This document shows, in pieces, positions 14,901 to 22,836 of a stretch of 24,840 nucleotides of DNA (its first letter is position 1; each line of letters begins with the position of its first letter). This stretch comes from JAFGJU01 sp964570935 (GTDB lineage: Bacteria; Eisenbacteria; RBG-16-71-46; JAFGJU01), in assembly GCA_964570935.1 (NCBI GenBank), contig CAZMZP010000076.1:1-24840 (forward strand), in the 5' to 3' direction. A program made the translations under genes and the position numbers. The notes beneath the pieces are model-generated. The model saw only the letters and a list, made by a program, of their open reading frames with translations. It did not search any database and had not been told where the DNA came from.

Positions 14901-17369
14901 ATGGGTTTAGTGTCTGTGGTTCGCGGTGGAAGAGTCAACGGAACGCTCGCGGCGGCGTTGGCATTCGTCGTGGTCTTTGTTGGAGCGGCCGGAAACGCCT
15001 CCGCCGTCAACATTGTAGACCTTCACAACAACACGAGCGCGGGTGTGCCCGCGGCTCCCTACACCGTGGGGACCGTCGTCACGGTGACGGGCATCGTGAC
15101 GGTCCCCGACAGTATCTTCAACACGTACAGCACGGACTGCTACATACAGGACGAGACCGGCGGGATCGACATATACGTCAACGGCGGCTTGAACGGCGGC
15201 CTGCACTTCAAGCTGGGCGACAACGTCACGGTCACCGCCAAGGTCGCCCACTTCAACGGCCTCACCGAGATAGGCACGGCCCTCACGGACGTCACTCTGG
15301 TCACAAACTCGACAGGGAACCCGGTGCCCGAGCCGCTGGTCATGACTTGCGCGCAGTTGAACTCGTCCTTCTATCCCGACTACAGCGAACCCAACGAAAG
15401 CCGGCTGATACGGATCAACAACGTCCAGATAACCGGAGGAACGTGGCCCGTGATAAAATCCGGGTCCAACGTCACCATAACTATCAATGACGGCACCGCG
15501 AGTGCCATCCTGTTCATTGACAAGGACACGGGGGCGAACGGCACGCCTGAGCCGGTGGGCTACTTCGACGTCATCGGCGTTGTGAAGCAGTACGACACGT
15601 CTTCGCCGTACACGACGGGCTATGAGATCTGCCCGCGGTTTGCGACCGACATCATCCAGTCGGGATACGGTCCGGTCATCACCAGCGGCCCCGAGGAAGA
15701 CGACCCGACCACGACAAGCACGACCATCCGGTGGACCACTAACACCACATCCTCCACGATAGTGGAGTACGGATTGACCACTGCCTACGGGAGCATAGTC
15801 GGTGATTCTCTGACGCCGGTCACGGAACACGCGATGCCGCTTTCGGGGCTCACGCCGAACACTGTTTATCATTACAGAGTTTCGTCCGTCGACGGCACCG
15901 GCAGGCGGTTCAGCAACGACCGCGTTTTCGTCACGGTGTCCGACCTCGACAGCGAGCTTCACCTCTTCTTCAACAAGACCGTGGACCAGTCCTACAGCAA
16001 GGGATATCCGGCCCTGGGTAGCATAAACTTCCAGACCAAGCTCATCGAGCGCATCAACGCCGCCGACTATTCCATCGACGCGTGTTTCTACAGCTTCAGC
16101 CTCTCGGCGGTGACCGACGCGCTCATAGCCGCGAAGAACAGGGGCGTCCAGGTCCGTTTCATCGTCGAATACGAGAACTCGAGCAGCTACGAGGTCTCGC
16201 GCCTCGTCAGCGCCGGAATTCCGGTAATCAACAGCCTGTTCGGCGGGAACCACGGTTCCGCGCAGAACTGGGGCATCATGCACAACAAGTTCGCCGTGTT
16301 TGACTGCCCGAACGCAACGTCCAAGGCCGACGACTGGGTCTGGACAGGGTCGTGGAACTGCTCGATATCGGGCGCCGACGACGCGAACAACGCCGTCATG
16401 GTCCAGGACCACGGCATGGCCTCGGCCTACTGGATAGAGTTCAACGAGATGTGGGGCTCGGAGACCGCGACTCCGGACGCCAACTACGCCCGCATGGGGA
16501 ACAGGAAGTACAACAACACGCCGCACAAGTTCACCATCCAGGGCTACAGGCTCCAGCAATACATGAGCCCGTCCGACGCCACCGAGGCGCACATCACAAA
16601 CGAGGTGAACGCGGCCGACTCCACGGTCTTCTTCTGCATCCTGAGCTTCACCAGCAATGAGCTCTCCGCCGCGATGAAGGCCAAGTACTACGGCGTTCCC
16701 GGTTTCCAGGTGAGGGGCGTGTTCGACAGCGGCTCCATCGGCCCCATCACAAACGGCAGCGAGTGGTACGCCATGAACGGCGACCCGGCGGCTTACAACT
16801 ACTGGGATCCGCGCGCCGACGTTGTGCAGGACGGCCTGTCGAGCAGCGTGCTGCTGCATCACAAGTACATGATAATAGACTCGAGCTGGCCGCTGCTGGA
16901 CCCGACCGTCGTGACCGGCTCTCACAACTGGTCGTACTCTGCGAACTCCGTCAACGACGAGAACACGCTGATCATGCACGGGACCGGCATCGCCAACGTG
17001 TACCTGCAGGAATTCGCCAACAGGTATCATGAGGGCGGCGGCGCGGGTAACATACTCGTCGGAGTGGGCGACTTCGCCGGAGCGCCGGCCATCGCGCCCA
17101 CGCTCGAGGCGTCTCCGAACCCGTTCAACCCGCACGTAAACCTGCGCTACACGGTCCCGTCCAACGCGACCGTGTCGCTCAAGATCTACGACGTGTCGGG
17201 AAGGGTCGTGAGAACCCTTCTGGACAACAAGGTTGAGATGGCGGGGTTCCACAGCGTGCCGTGGGACGGAAGGGACTCTGCCGGCAAGGCCGTCGCGAGC
17301 GGCGTCTACGTCGCGCAGTTTGAAGCGGGCCGGTACGTGACGACCGACAAGGTCGTCCTGCTGAAGTAG
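14901..17369 (+). CDS. secreted phospholipase-D-superfamily protein with OB-fold, Fn3 and FlgD-like domains
   Basis: An 822-residue exported protein. ATG 14901 is preferred over the in-frame GTG 14883 because GGAAGGAG lies 6 bases before it. A signal peptide (cleavage near NASA-VN) is followed by an OB-fold-like domain (about 35-245; GTVVTVTGIVTVPD, YIQDETGGIDIYV). Next is an Fn3 or purple-acid-phosphatase-N-like domain (about 250-335; STIVEYGLTTAYG, LSGLTPNTVYHYRV), then two PLD repeats. HKD motif 1 is His461/Lys463/Asp468 (MHNKFAVFD) with GSWN; motif 2 is His653/Lys655/Asp660 (HHKYMIID) with TGSHNWS. Both motifs are intact, so activity is expected. The C-terminus has PNPFNPHVNLRY, YDVSGRVVRTL and VVLLK, the FlgD-like ending shared with the subtilase. 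The OB-fold suggests a nuclease rather than a lipase, but this is inference. Confidence 0.92.
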   Translation: MGLVSVVRGGRVNGTLAAALAFVVVFVGAAGNASAVNIVDLHNNTSAGVPAAPYTVGTVVTVTGIVTVPDSIFNTYSTDCYIQDETGGIDIYVNGGLNGGLHFKLGDNVTVTAKVAHFNGLTEIGTALTDVTLVTNSTGNPVPEPLVMTCAQLNSSFYPDYSEPNESRLIRINNVQITGGTWPVIKSGSNVTITINDGTASAILFIDKDTGANGTPEPVGYFDVIGVVKQYDTSSPYTTGYEICPRFATDIIQSGYGPVITSGPEEDDPTTTSTTIRWTTNTTSSTIVEYGLTTAYGSIVGDSLTPVTEHAMPLSGLTPNTVYHYRVSSVDGTGRRFSNDRVFVTVSDLDSELHLFFNKTVDQSYSKGYPALGSINFQTKLIERINAADYSIDACFYSFSLSAVTDALIAAKNRGVQVRFIVEYENSSSYEVSRLVSAGIPVINSLFGGNHGSAQNWGIMHNKFAVFDCPNATSKADDWVWTGSWNCSISGADDANNAVMVQDHGMASAYWIEFNEMWGSETATPDANYARMGNRKYNNTPHKFTIQGYRLQQYMSPSDATEAHITNEVNAADSTVFFCILSFTSNELSAAMKAKYYGVPGFQVRGVFDSGSIGPITNGSEWYAMNGDPAAYNYWDPRADVVQDGLSSSVLLHHKYMIIDSSWPLLDPTVVTGSHNWSYSANSVNDENTLIMHGTGIANVYLQEFANRYHEGGGAGNILVGVGDFAGAPAIAPTLEASPNPFNPHVNLRYTVPSNATVSLKIYDVSGRVVRTLLDNKVEMAGFHSVPWDGRDSAGKAVASGVYVAQFEAGRYVTTDKVVLLK

Positions 17370-17428
17370 GCCGGGCGTCAGCGCTCTCGAGAGCGCACGC
17401 CTGAACAAGGCTCGCCGACCGAAGCTTT

Positions 17429-17470
17429 GAGCCCGTCAGTCCGGAGCGCCGGCTCCGGACTGGCGGGCTC
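17429..17470. terminator. 19-bp stem-loop terminator between convergent genes
   Basis: Arms 17429-17447 and 17452-17470 pair over 19 bp with a GCCG loop. The only non-Watson-Crick pair is a G-U wobble in the plus-strand RNA (17436 with 17463). In the minus-strand RNA this becomes an A-C mismatch, so it favours the plus-strand PLD-like transcript. No U-tract follows. It lies 60 bases after the PLD stop and 67 bases beyond the isochorismatase-family stop. Confidence 0.72.
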
Positions 17471-17537
17471 TGTGCATTGCACTGCCTCGGCTCGGGCAAG
17501 GCCCCGGGCCTTGGGACATGCCGGCTCACGGGACGTC

Positions 17538-18191
17538 TCACTTCAAGGACCGCAGCATTTCCTCAACGGTTGTGATGTATGAGAACCCGTAGGACAGGTT
17601 GAGCAGGCTCGCCACATGCATCTCTTCGTTTATCGTGGCGGTGCCGTCCGCCAGGAAGAACGTCCGGTAGTCGCGGCAGTAGGCGTCCCTGGTCGTGGTC
17701 TCACAGCACATGTTCGTCATGACCCCGGTGATCACCAGGTCCTGTATCTTCAGGCAGCGAAGTACCGTGTCCAGGTCCGTGTCGAAGAACGCGGAGTACC
17801 TGTGCTTGAGCACGACCTTCTCCCGCTTGAGCGGCTTCAGGGCCGGGATTATCTCGCTCTCGGGTGTTCCCTCTACGCACATTCCCTCCCACCACCACTT
17901 CATTATGCCGGCGTCGATCCCGTCGGGGTGATGCACGTGCCGCGTGTAGATGACCGGCCGCTCCGCTCTTCTGAAGGCGGCCACGAGCGCCTTCAGCCCC
18001 GGAACCACGGCGGGTCCTCCGCATATGAACGAGGCCGAGTCGGGCTCCAGGAAATGCTCCTGCATGTCTATCACCAGAAGAGCGCATTTTTTCCTGTCGA
18101 GCCGGAGTCTGTGCAGGTTGAACTCCCGTATCTCCTTCAGCCATTCGCTCGTCTTCTTCTCGATGTTGCGTTCAGTGACGTAGGGCTCCAT
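17538..18191 (-). CDS. isochorismatase-family cysteine hydrolase
   Basis: A 217-residue cytoplasmic hydrolase from ATG 18191, which has AGGAA 8 bases upstream; a longer frame to 18317 has no ribosome site. The family triad is Asp42 (LLVIDMQEHF), Lys129 (VVLKHRYSAF) and Cys162 (TGVMTNMCCETTTRDA, with the cis-peptide MT context). Other family members act on isochorismate, nicotinamide, N-carbamoyl amides or ureido acids. The substrate here is unknown; there is no menaquinone or siderophore gene beside it, so isochorismate is not indicated. It is convergent with the PLD-like gene and divergent from the LolA-like gene. An N-terminal extension of about 34 residues precedes the core fold. Confidence 0.93.
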   Translation of the reverse strand: MEPYVTERNIEKKTSEWLKEIREFNLHRLRLDRKKCALLVIDMQEHFLEPDSASFICGGPAVVPGLKALVAAFRRAERPVIYTRHVHHPDGIDAGIMKWWWEGMCVEGTPESEIIPALKPLKREKVVLKHRYSAFFDTDLDTVLRCLKIQDLVITGVMTNMCCETTTRDAYCRDYRTFFLADGTATINEEMHVASLLNLSYGFSYITTVEEMLRSLK

Positions 18192-18317
18192 TGGTACGGT
18201 TCCTTTCGGTCTGCGCCCTAATCTGCCCGCGGCATCCCGCGCCGCGGGCGGGCCGTGGGCGCGGTCGGTGTTCGCGCGGTGCGGGCCACCGGCGGTGTCG
18301 CCGAGGCTTCCGGGCAA

Positions 18318-18345
18318 ATTCTAAACCTTGAAAAGTCTAAGTCAA
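18318..18345 (-). promoter_or_regulatory. promoter of the isochorismatase-family gene
   Basis: On the minus strand: TTGACT (18345-18340), 16-base spacer, TAGAAT (18323-18318). Each box matches 5 of 6. Start near 18311, leaving a leader of about 120 bases. Confidence 0.58.
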
Positions 18346-18347
18346 GG
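18326..18347. promoter_or_regulatory. palindrome joining two divergent -35 boxes
   Basis: CCTTGA (18326-18331) and TCAAGG (18342-18347) are perfect inverted arms 10 bases apart. Each arm contains the core of one divergent -35 box. It could be an operator for shared control or a by-product of symmetric promoter elements. Confidence 0.45.
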
Positions 18348-18355
18348 ATTGTAAG
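18328..18355 (+). promoter_or_regulatory. promoter of the LolA-like gene
   Basis: TTGAAA (18328-18333), 16-base spacer, TGTAAG (18350-18355), matching 5 of 6 and 4 of 6. Start near 18362. It overlaps the divergent promoter almost completely. Confidence 0.45.
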
Positions 18356-18428
18356 ATTGCGGGGCGCCCTCGCGGCACGACGCGGCGGACCGTCGCAGCG
18401 GCCGTGGGCGCGTAGGAGTGTTGCGCAC

Positions 18429-19265
18429 ATGACAAAGTCGGCTGAACGCGTGTTTCCCTGGCACTCGCTCTCGAAGGGCGCCGCGGCCGCGGGCTGCCTG
18501 GCCGTGGTCGCGTGCGTTCTCCTCTGTCCGTACCCCGTCATGTGCGAACCGTCCCCGGACCCGGTCGAACTCTTGAAGCGTTCCATCACTGCGATGGAAC
18601 GCCAGGACTCGCTTCTCGCCGATTACCGTTACATGAAGACTGTCGTCACGGAGCACCTCGACAGGAGTCTTGTGGTGAAGAAGAAAGAGGAGCGGCTCGT
18701 CGAGGTGACGTCGGTTCCGCGCGGACCGGACGTGGAAGTGCTCGTCGCGGTCAACGGGAAACCAGTTTCCGAGAAGGAAAGGAAGAAGAGAGAGGCCGAA
18801 CAGCAGCGCCAGTCCGGCGGCGGGGCGCAGGCCCGCCTGAGCTCGGAAGACCTGATTTCGCAGTTTGAATGGTCACTGGACGGCGCGGAGCGCGTCAACG
18901 GCAGGCCCGCCACGGTGCTCAGCTTCCGGCCGAAGCCCGGCGCCATGTACGGTGGCAAGGACGCCAACACCGAGAAGCTCCTCAGGAAGGTCTCCGGCCG
19001 AGTGTGGGTGGACGACGAGGAATTGGTAATCACAAGAATGGAATTCGAATCGACCGGACAGATAAGATCCGCTGGCGGCTTATTCTGGACGGTGCGCTCA
19101 TTCTCGGTGAAAGAAGAAAGAACGAGGCTAGACGACGGCGTCTGGATAGATTCGCGGGGCGAGTACTTCATCGACGTGACCGCCCTTCTCGTCAAGAACG
19201 TAGTCAGACGCTCGAAGATGCACACACACGGCTACGAAAAACCCCGCCGCTCGATCACCCAATAA
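18429..19265 (+). CDS. exported protein of unknown function, LolA/outer-membrane-lipoprotein-sorting-like
   Basis: A 278-residue protein from ATG 18429, which has AGGAG 10 bases upstream. The N-terminal basic and hydrophobic stretch (GAAAAGCLAVVACVLLCPYP) is a signal peptide. The mature part begins with a helix (DPVELLKRSITAMERQDS) and a beta-rich first half (DYRYMKTVVTEHLD). A charged flexible segment follows (about 113-142; VNGKPVSEKERKKRE), then beta strands RVNGRPATVLSFRPKPG, GRVWVDDEELVITRMEFE and LDDGVWIDSRGEYFIDV. From memory this layout matches uncharacterised exported proteins abundant in Acidobacteria and related MAGs, with a fold like LolA or periplasmic lipoprotein carriers. No function is established. 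It may be a periplasmic lipid or lipoprotein binder. Confidence 0.78.
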   Translation: MTKSAERVFPWHSLSKGAAAAGCLAVVACVLLCPYPVMCEPSPDPVELLKRSITAMERQDSLLADYRYMKTVVTEHLDRSLVVKKKEERLVEVTSVPRGPDVEVLVAVNGKPVSEKERKKREAEQQRQSGGGAQARLSSEDLISQFEWSLDGAERVNGRPATVLSFRPKPGAMYGGKDANTEKLLRKVSGRVWVDDEELVITRMEFESTGQIRSAGGLFWTVRSFSVKEERTRLDDGVWIDSRGEYFIDVTALLVKNVVRRSKMHTHGYEKPRRSITQ

Positions 19266-19403
19266 ATTGTGCGAAAAGGGCAATATTTTGTTTGACACCA
19301 CTACTAATTGTATGCGAAAATATCCTCCCAAGCCGTGATAAGCCAATGCGGTGGGGTTTGGGAAGTTCTCTTTCGTCGTAACCGGATTCTGCCGAGGGGG
19401 AAG

Positions 19404-19919
19404 ATGGAGATGAGAAAGGCACATTCCGAAGCCGGACAGGTCGACATAAGCGACATGTGGCCGGCCGTCGAACTGACTCCGGCCGGAGTCTCTCAGAAAC
19501 TCTCTATGAAATGGGCACAGGACAGGATCGTCGAGCTCAAGACCTGCAACCTCCGGTTCATAAGGGCGATGGACACCGCCGGCGTGGACCCGGCCGACCT
19601 CGCGGGGGGGTTCGTGCGGAGTTTCGAGTTCTTCGGCACGGCGGACGGCTATCTCACCTTCACCCTCCAGATGCTGCGTAAGGGTGACTGCACGCCGCGG
19701 CAGCTTCCGTCACTCTTCAACGCCATATCACAGCTCGTGAGTTCACTCGGCGACGCCCGCAAGCAGATGCTTGAGATGATGCCAGAGCAGCTCAGGAGGA
19801 ACGTCGTCGAGACCGAACCGGAAGTCTACGCCGGCCCCGAGGACATCGAAGAAGAAATGGCTGAGATAGGCCGCGTGAAGATCGAAAAGAGGAAGGTAGC
19901 ATCCGCTCGCAGACAGTAG
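19404..19919 (+). CDS. uncharacterised soluble protein
   Basis: I do not recognise this protein. It has 171 residues from ATG 19404, with GAGG 6 bases upstream; Met3 (19410) is an equally possible start, while the longer frame from TTG 19308 lies in AT-rich leader sequence. There is no signal peptide or membrane segment. The centre is predicted helical (KLSMKWAQDRIVELKTCNLR, DPADLAGGFVRSFEFFG, LPSLFNAISQLVSSLGDARK), with a charged C-terminal tail (EDIEEEMAEIGRVKIEKRK). Codon use matches the neighbours, which supports a real gene. It lies 138 bases after the LolA-like gene, across an AT-rich gap with a TTGACA at 19292-19297 but no convincing -10, and it may be separately transcribed. It is convergent with the AraC-type gene. 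Confidence 0.75.
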   Translation: MEMRKAHSEAGQVDISDMWPAVELTPAGVSQKLSMKWAQDRIVELKTCNLRFIRAMDTAGVDPADLAGGFVRSFEFFGTADGYLTFTLQMLRKGDCTPRQLPSLFNAISQLVSSLGDARKQMLEMMPEQLRRNVVETEPEVYAGPEDIEEEMAEIGRVKIEKRKVASARRQ

Positions 19920-19952
19920 CGCGCGGACGTCCGACATTCGGGTTCTGTAAGA

Positions 19953-19972
19953 CCGGCCCGGCGCCGGACCGG
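19953..19972 (+). terminator. GC-rich hairpin after the uncharacterised gene
   Basis: The sequence 19953-19972 is self-complementary with one C-A mismatch, giving roughly 8 bp after allowing for a tight loop. It lies 34 bases after the stop at 19919. No U-tract follows, so it is only a candidate. Confidence 0.35.
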
Positions 19973-20194
19973 CCCCTCCCAGATTGACCACTCCCACTCG
20001 AAAAAGATCAAGGCCGCCGAACGCTGGACTGTTTGCACAGTTATTGAGTAAGCCCGAGATGCAGTAACCCAGTACTTTCGACGGCCTTGTCAGCGGAGCA
20101 GGCTGAGCGTGTCACTGCTGTCCCCAGTTGCGTGGTCCCAGGTGTTACCCTGGCCCTGCTCCGCAAGTTTCCAGACAGGAATTTCCGGCAGTCC

Positions 20195-21037
20195 CTAAGA
20201 CTTCGAAAACCCCCCTCTCATTATGTTTTGACTGTTGGCCTCCCGCTTCCTCGCCAGCATGGTCTCCCGATAGACCCGCGGAGTAATCCCAACGTGCTTC
20301 AGGAACGACCTGAAGAAACTCGACTCGCACTTGAACCCGACTTCGGAATACACCTGCTTCACCAGAGAACCCGCGTACAAGAGTTCCTTGGCCTTTTCGA
20401 CGCGGTAAATGGTCACGAAGTCCGACAGAGTGTGCCCCGTGAACCTGGTGAACTGCCTGGAGAGATGCTCGCGCGAGACGCCCAGCAGTTTGCTGATCTC
20501 GCTGATTCGCGCGATGTTCGAGTAGTTGGCCTCTACCAGCTCCAGCGTCTTCACGACCATGCTGCTGACCGGGATCTCGGGCCGCTCGGCGCCGCCGTGG
20601 TTGTTCGAAATCAGGATTATCTCTTCGGCCAGCTTGCAGATCTCAGACGGGCTCTTGAAACACCGAGTCAACTCTCCCGTGCACAGGGTGTTATCCACGC
20701 GGAAATCCTGCGCGGAGCCGAAGAAAAACAGCGGAACCTTGGGATTGTACCGCCTTATCAGAGAGGCGAACGTGTTGCTGTCGAACTCCGAAACACCCGG
20801 GTCCACGACGACCGCACTCACTCCACCGTTACCGTCGACCCTGTGCAGGCAGTCTGTGGCGTCACCGGCCCGTTCCATGTAGAACCTCTTGCCCAGGAGC
20901 CTTCCGAGAGCTCTCATGGTGGGAAGGCCCATGCCCATCACCAGCACGGTGTTGACGCCCTTGCCAGTAGCCTTCTTCACGGAACCCGCCGCGCCGGCAT
21001 CCGGCCCCCGTGATTCCTCCATTCTCTTCGCGTTCAT
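20195..21037 (-). CDS. AraC-family transcription regulator with degenerate receiver domain
   Basis: A 280-residue DNA-binding regulator. ATG 21037 is chosen because GGAGG lies 6 bases upstream; the frame extends to a TTG at 21082 without ribosome-site support. The N-terminal half (about 28-142) has receiver-like alternation: NTVLVMGMG, SAVVVDPGVSEFD, KVPLFFFGSAQ and TRCFKSPSE. Asp79 sits where the phosphoacceptor would be and Lys128 where the conserved Lys would be. The acidic pair after strand 1 is missing, so normal Mg-dependent phosphorylation is doubtful. The C-terminal half is an AraC/XylS double helix-turn-helix (about 165-262): ISEISKLLGVSREHLSRQF and VKQVYSEVGFKCESSFFRSF. The gene lies downstream of the NtrC-type regulator, across a 435-base gap that contains a sigma-54 promoter. 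Target genes are unknown. Confidence 0.9.
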   Translation of the reverse strand: MNAKRMEESRGPDAGAAGSVKKATGKGVNTVLVMGMGLPTMRALGRLLGKRFYMERAGDATDCLHRVDGNGGVSAVVVDPGVSEFDSNTFASLIRRYNPKVPLFFFGSAQDFRVDNTLCTGELTRCFKSPSEICKLAEEIILISNNHGGAERPEIPVSSMVVKTLELVEANYSNIARISEISKLLGVSREHLSRQFTRFTGHTLSDFVTIYRVEKAKELLYAGSLVKQVYSEVGFKCESSFFRSFLKHVGITPRVYRETMLARKREANSQNIMRGGFSKS

Positions 21038-21214
21038 ACTGAACCTCCGCTTTCCAGAATCCATCCCATCACAATCCCACAACCCCGCAGATTGAAGGCC
21101 TCTGCCCGACAGGCACGGCCGAATGATGTCAAACCAGGATGATAATCTTGTGCCGCACGCTTACGCCTTGTCATTGCCAGAAGCACTACCCCAACGGGGC
21201 TGTCCACTAGGCAA

Positions 21215-21230
21215 TGCGACTTCCGTGCCA
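21215..21230 (-). promoter_or_regulatory. sigma-54 (-24/-12) promoter of the AraC-type gene
   Basis: The minus strand reads TGGCACG-GAAG-TCGCA, against the sigma-54 consensus TGGCACG-N4-TTGCA. The GG at -24 and GC at -12 are correctly spaced, and only one of the 12 specified bases differs. Start is predicted near 21204. It faces the AraC-type gene and sits next to a gene for a sigma-54 activator. Confidence 0.75.
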
Positions 21231-21321
21231 GAACGGACCTCGCCTTGTAGAGCGATGTAATTCGCACAACAATATGCAGTTATGCCGGAGGCGCCGGAGC
21301 GGTCCTGAAGTCACGACAAGC

Positions 21322-21348
21322 CCTGATTTCTCACTTGGCGGAATCAGG
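21322..21348. promoter_or_regulatory. inverted repeat, candidate activator site
   Basis: CCTGATT (21322-21328) and AATCAGG (21342-21348) are perfect 7-base inverted arms. They lie about 118-144 bases upstream of the predicted sigma-54 start, the usual distance for an NtrC-type enhancer. A terminator role for the upstream gene is less likely because no U-tract follows. Confidence 0.4.
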
Positions 21349-21373
21349 ATGAGAACGTACGCTCTAACTTTTT

Positions 21374-21385
21374 GCATTCCAATGC
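21374..21385. promoter_or_regulatory. short palindrome, candidate activator site
   Basis: GCATT-CC-AATGC, a compact dyad about 170-181 bases upstream of the predicted sigma-54 start, in a locally AT-rich stretch. Flanking TAAC and GTTA also pair across a bulge. Confidence 0.3.
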
Positions 21386-21432
21386 GTTAGTTTGTTCTCA
21401 AAACGGGAATAAACAGCATCCTGTGATGGGAA

Positions 21433-21464
21433 TTTGCGGGACGACCGGGCCAGTGCGCCGCAAA
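21433..21464. terminator. inverted repeat just after the NtrC-type gene
   Basis: TTTGCGG (21433-21439) and CCGCAAA (21458-21464) are perfect 7-base arms with an 18-base spacer, starting 8 bases beyond the minus-strand stop at 21473. It is either a weak terminator or a third upstream activator site for the sigma-54 promoter. Confidence 0.35.
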
Positions 21465-21472
21465 AGGGAGGG

Positions 21473-22807
<1,335 letters not shown>

Positions 22808-22836
22808 TGGCTAACACCTCTGTTTCGTTTAGTCGG

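Larger units (their letters stand above)
21038..21472. other. regulatory intergenic region upstream of the AraC-type gene
   Basis: About 435 bases between the AraC-type start and the NtrC-type stop with no supported gene. It holds a sigma-54 promoter (21215-21230), a leader of about 167 bases, and three inverted repeats at 21322-21348, 21374-21385 and 21433-21464. The last lies only 8 bases after the NtrC-type stop and could also end that transcript. Confidence 0.65.

Noticed and set aside
14907..17408. 833-codon open frame antisense to the PLD-like gene
   Set aside because: It mirrors a codon-biased GC-rich gene whose plus-strand product has intact HKD motifs and a signal peptide. The antisense product is Arg/Val/His-rich with no domain.
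19292..19320. TTGACA in the AT-rich gap before the uncharacterised gene as a full promoter
   Set aside because: No acceptable -10 box lies 15-19 bases downstream. TATGCG follows at only 13 bases.
21127..21132. TTGACA on the minus strand as a sigma-70 promoter for the AraC-type gene
   Set aside because: The sequence 16-18 bases downstream is GC-rich (TCGGGC) and does not resemble a -10 box. The sigma-54 element is far stronger.
21034..21267. 77-codon minus-strand frame upstream of the AraC-type gene
   Set aside because: It overlaps the sigma-54 promoter and the AraC-type ribosome site, has no ribosome site of its own, and the product is featureless.
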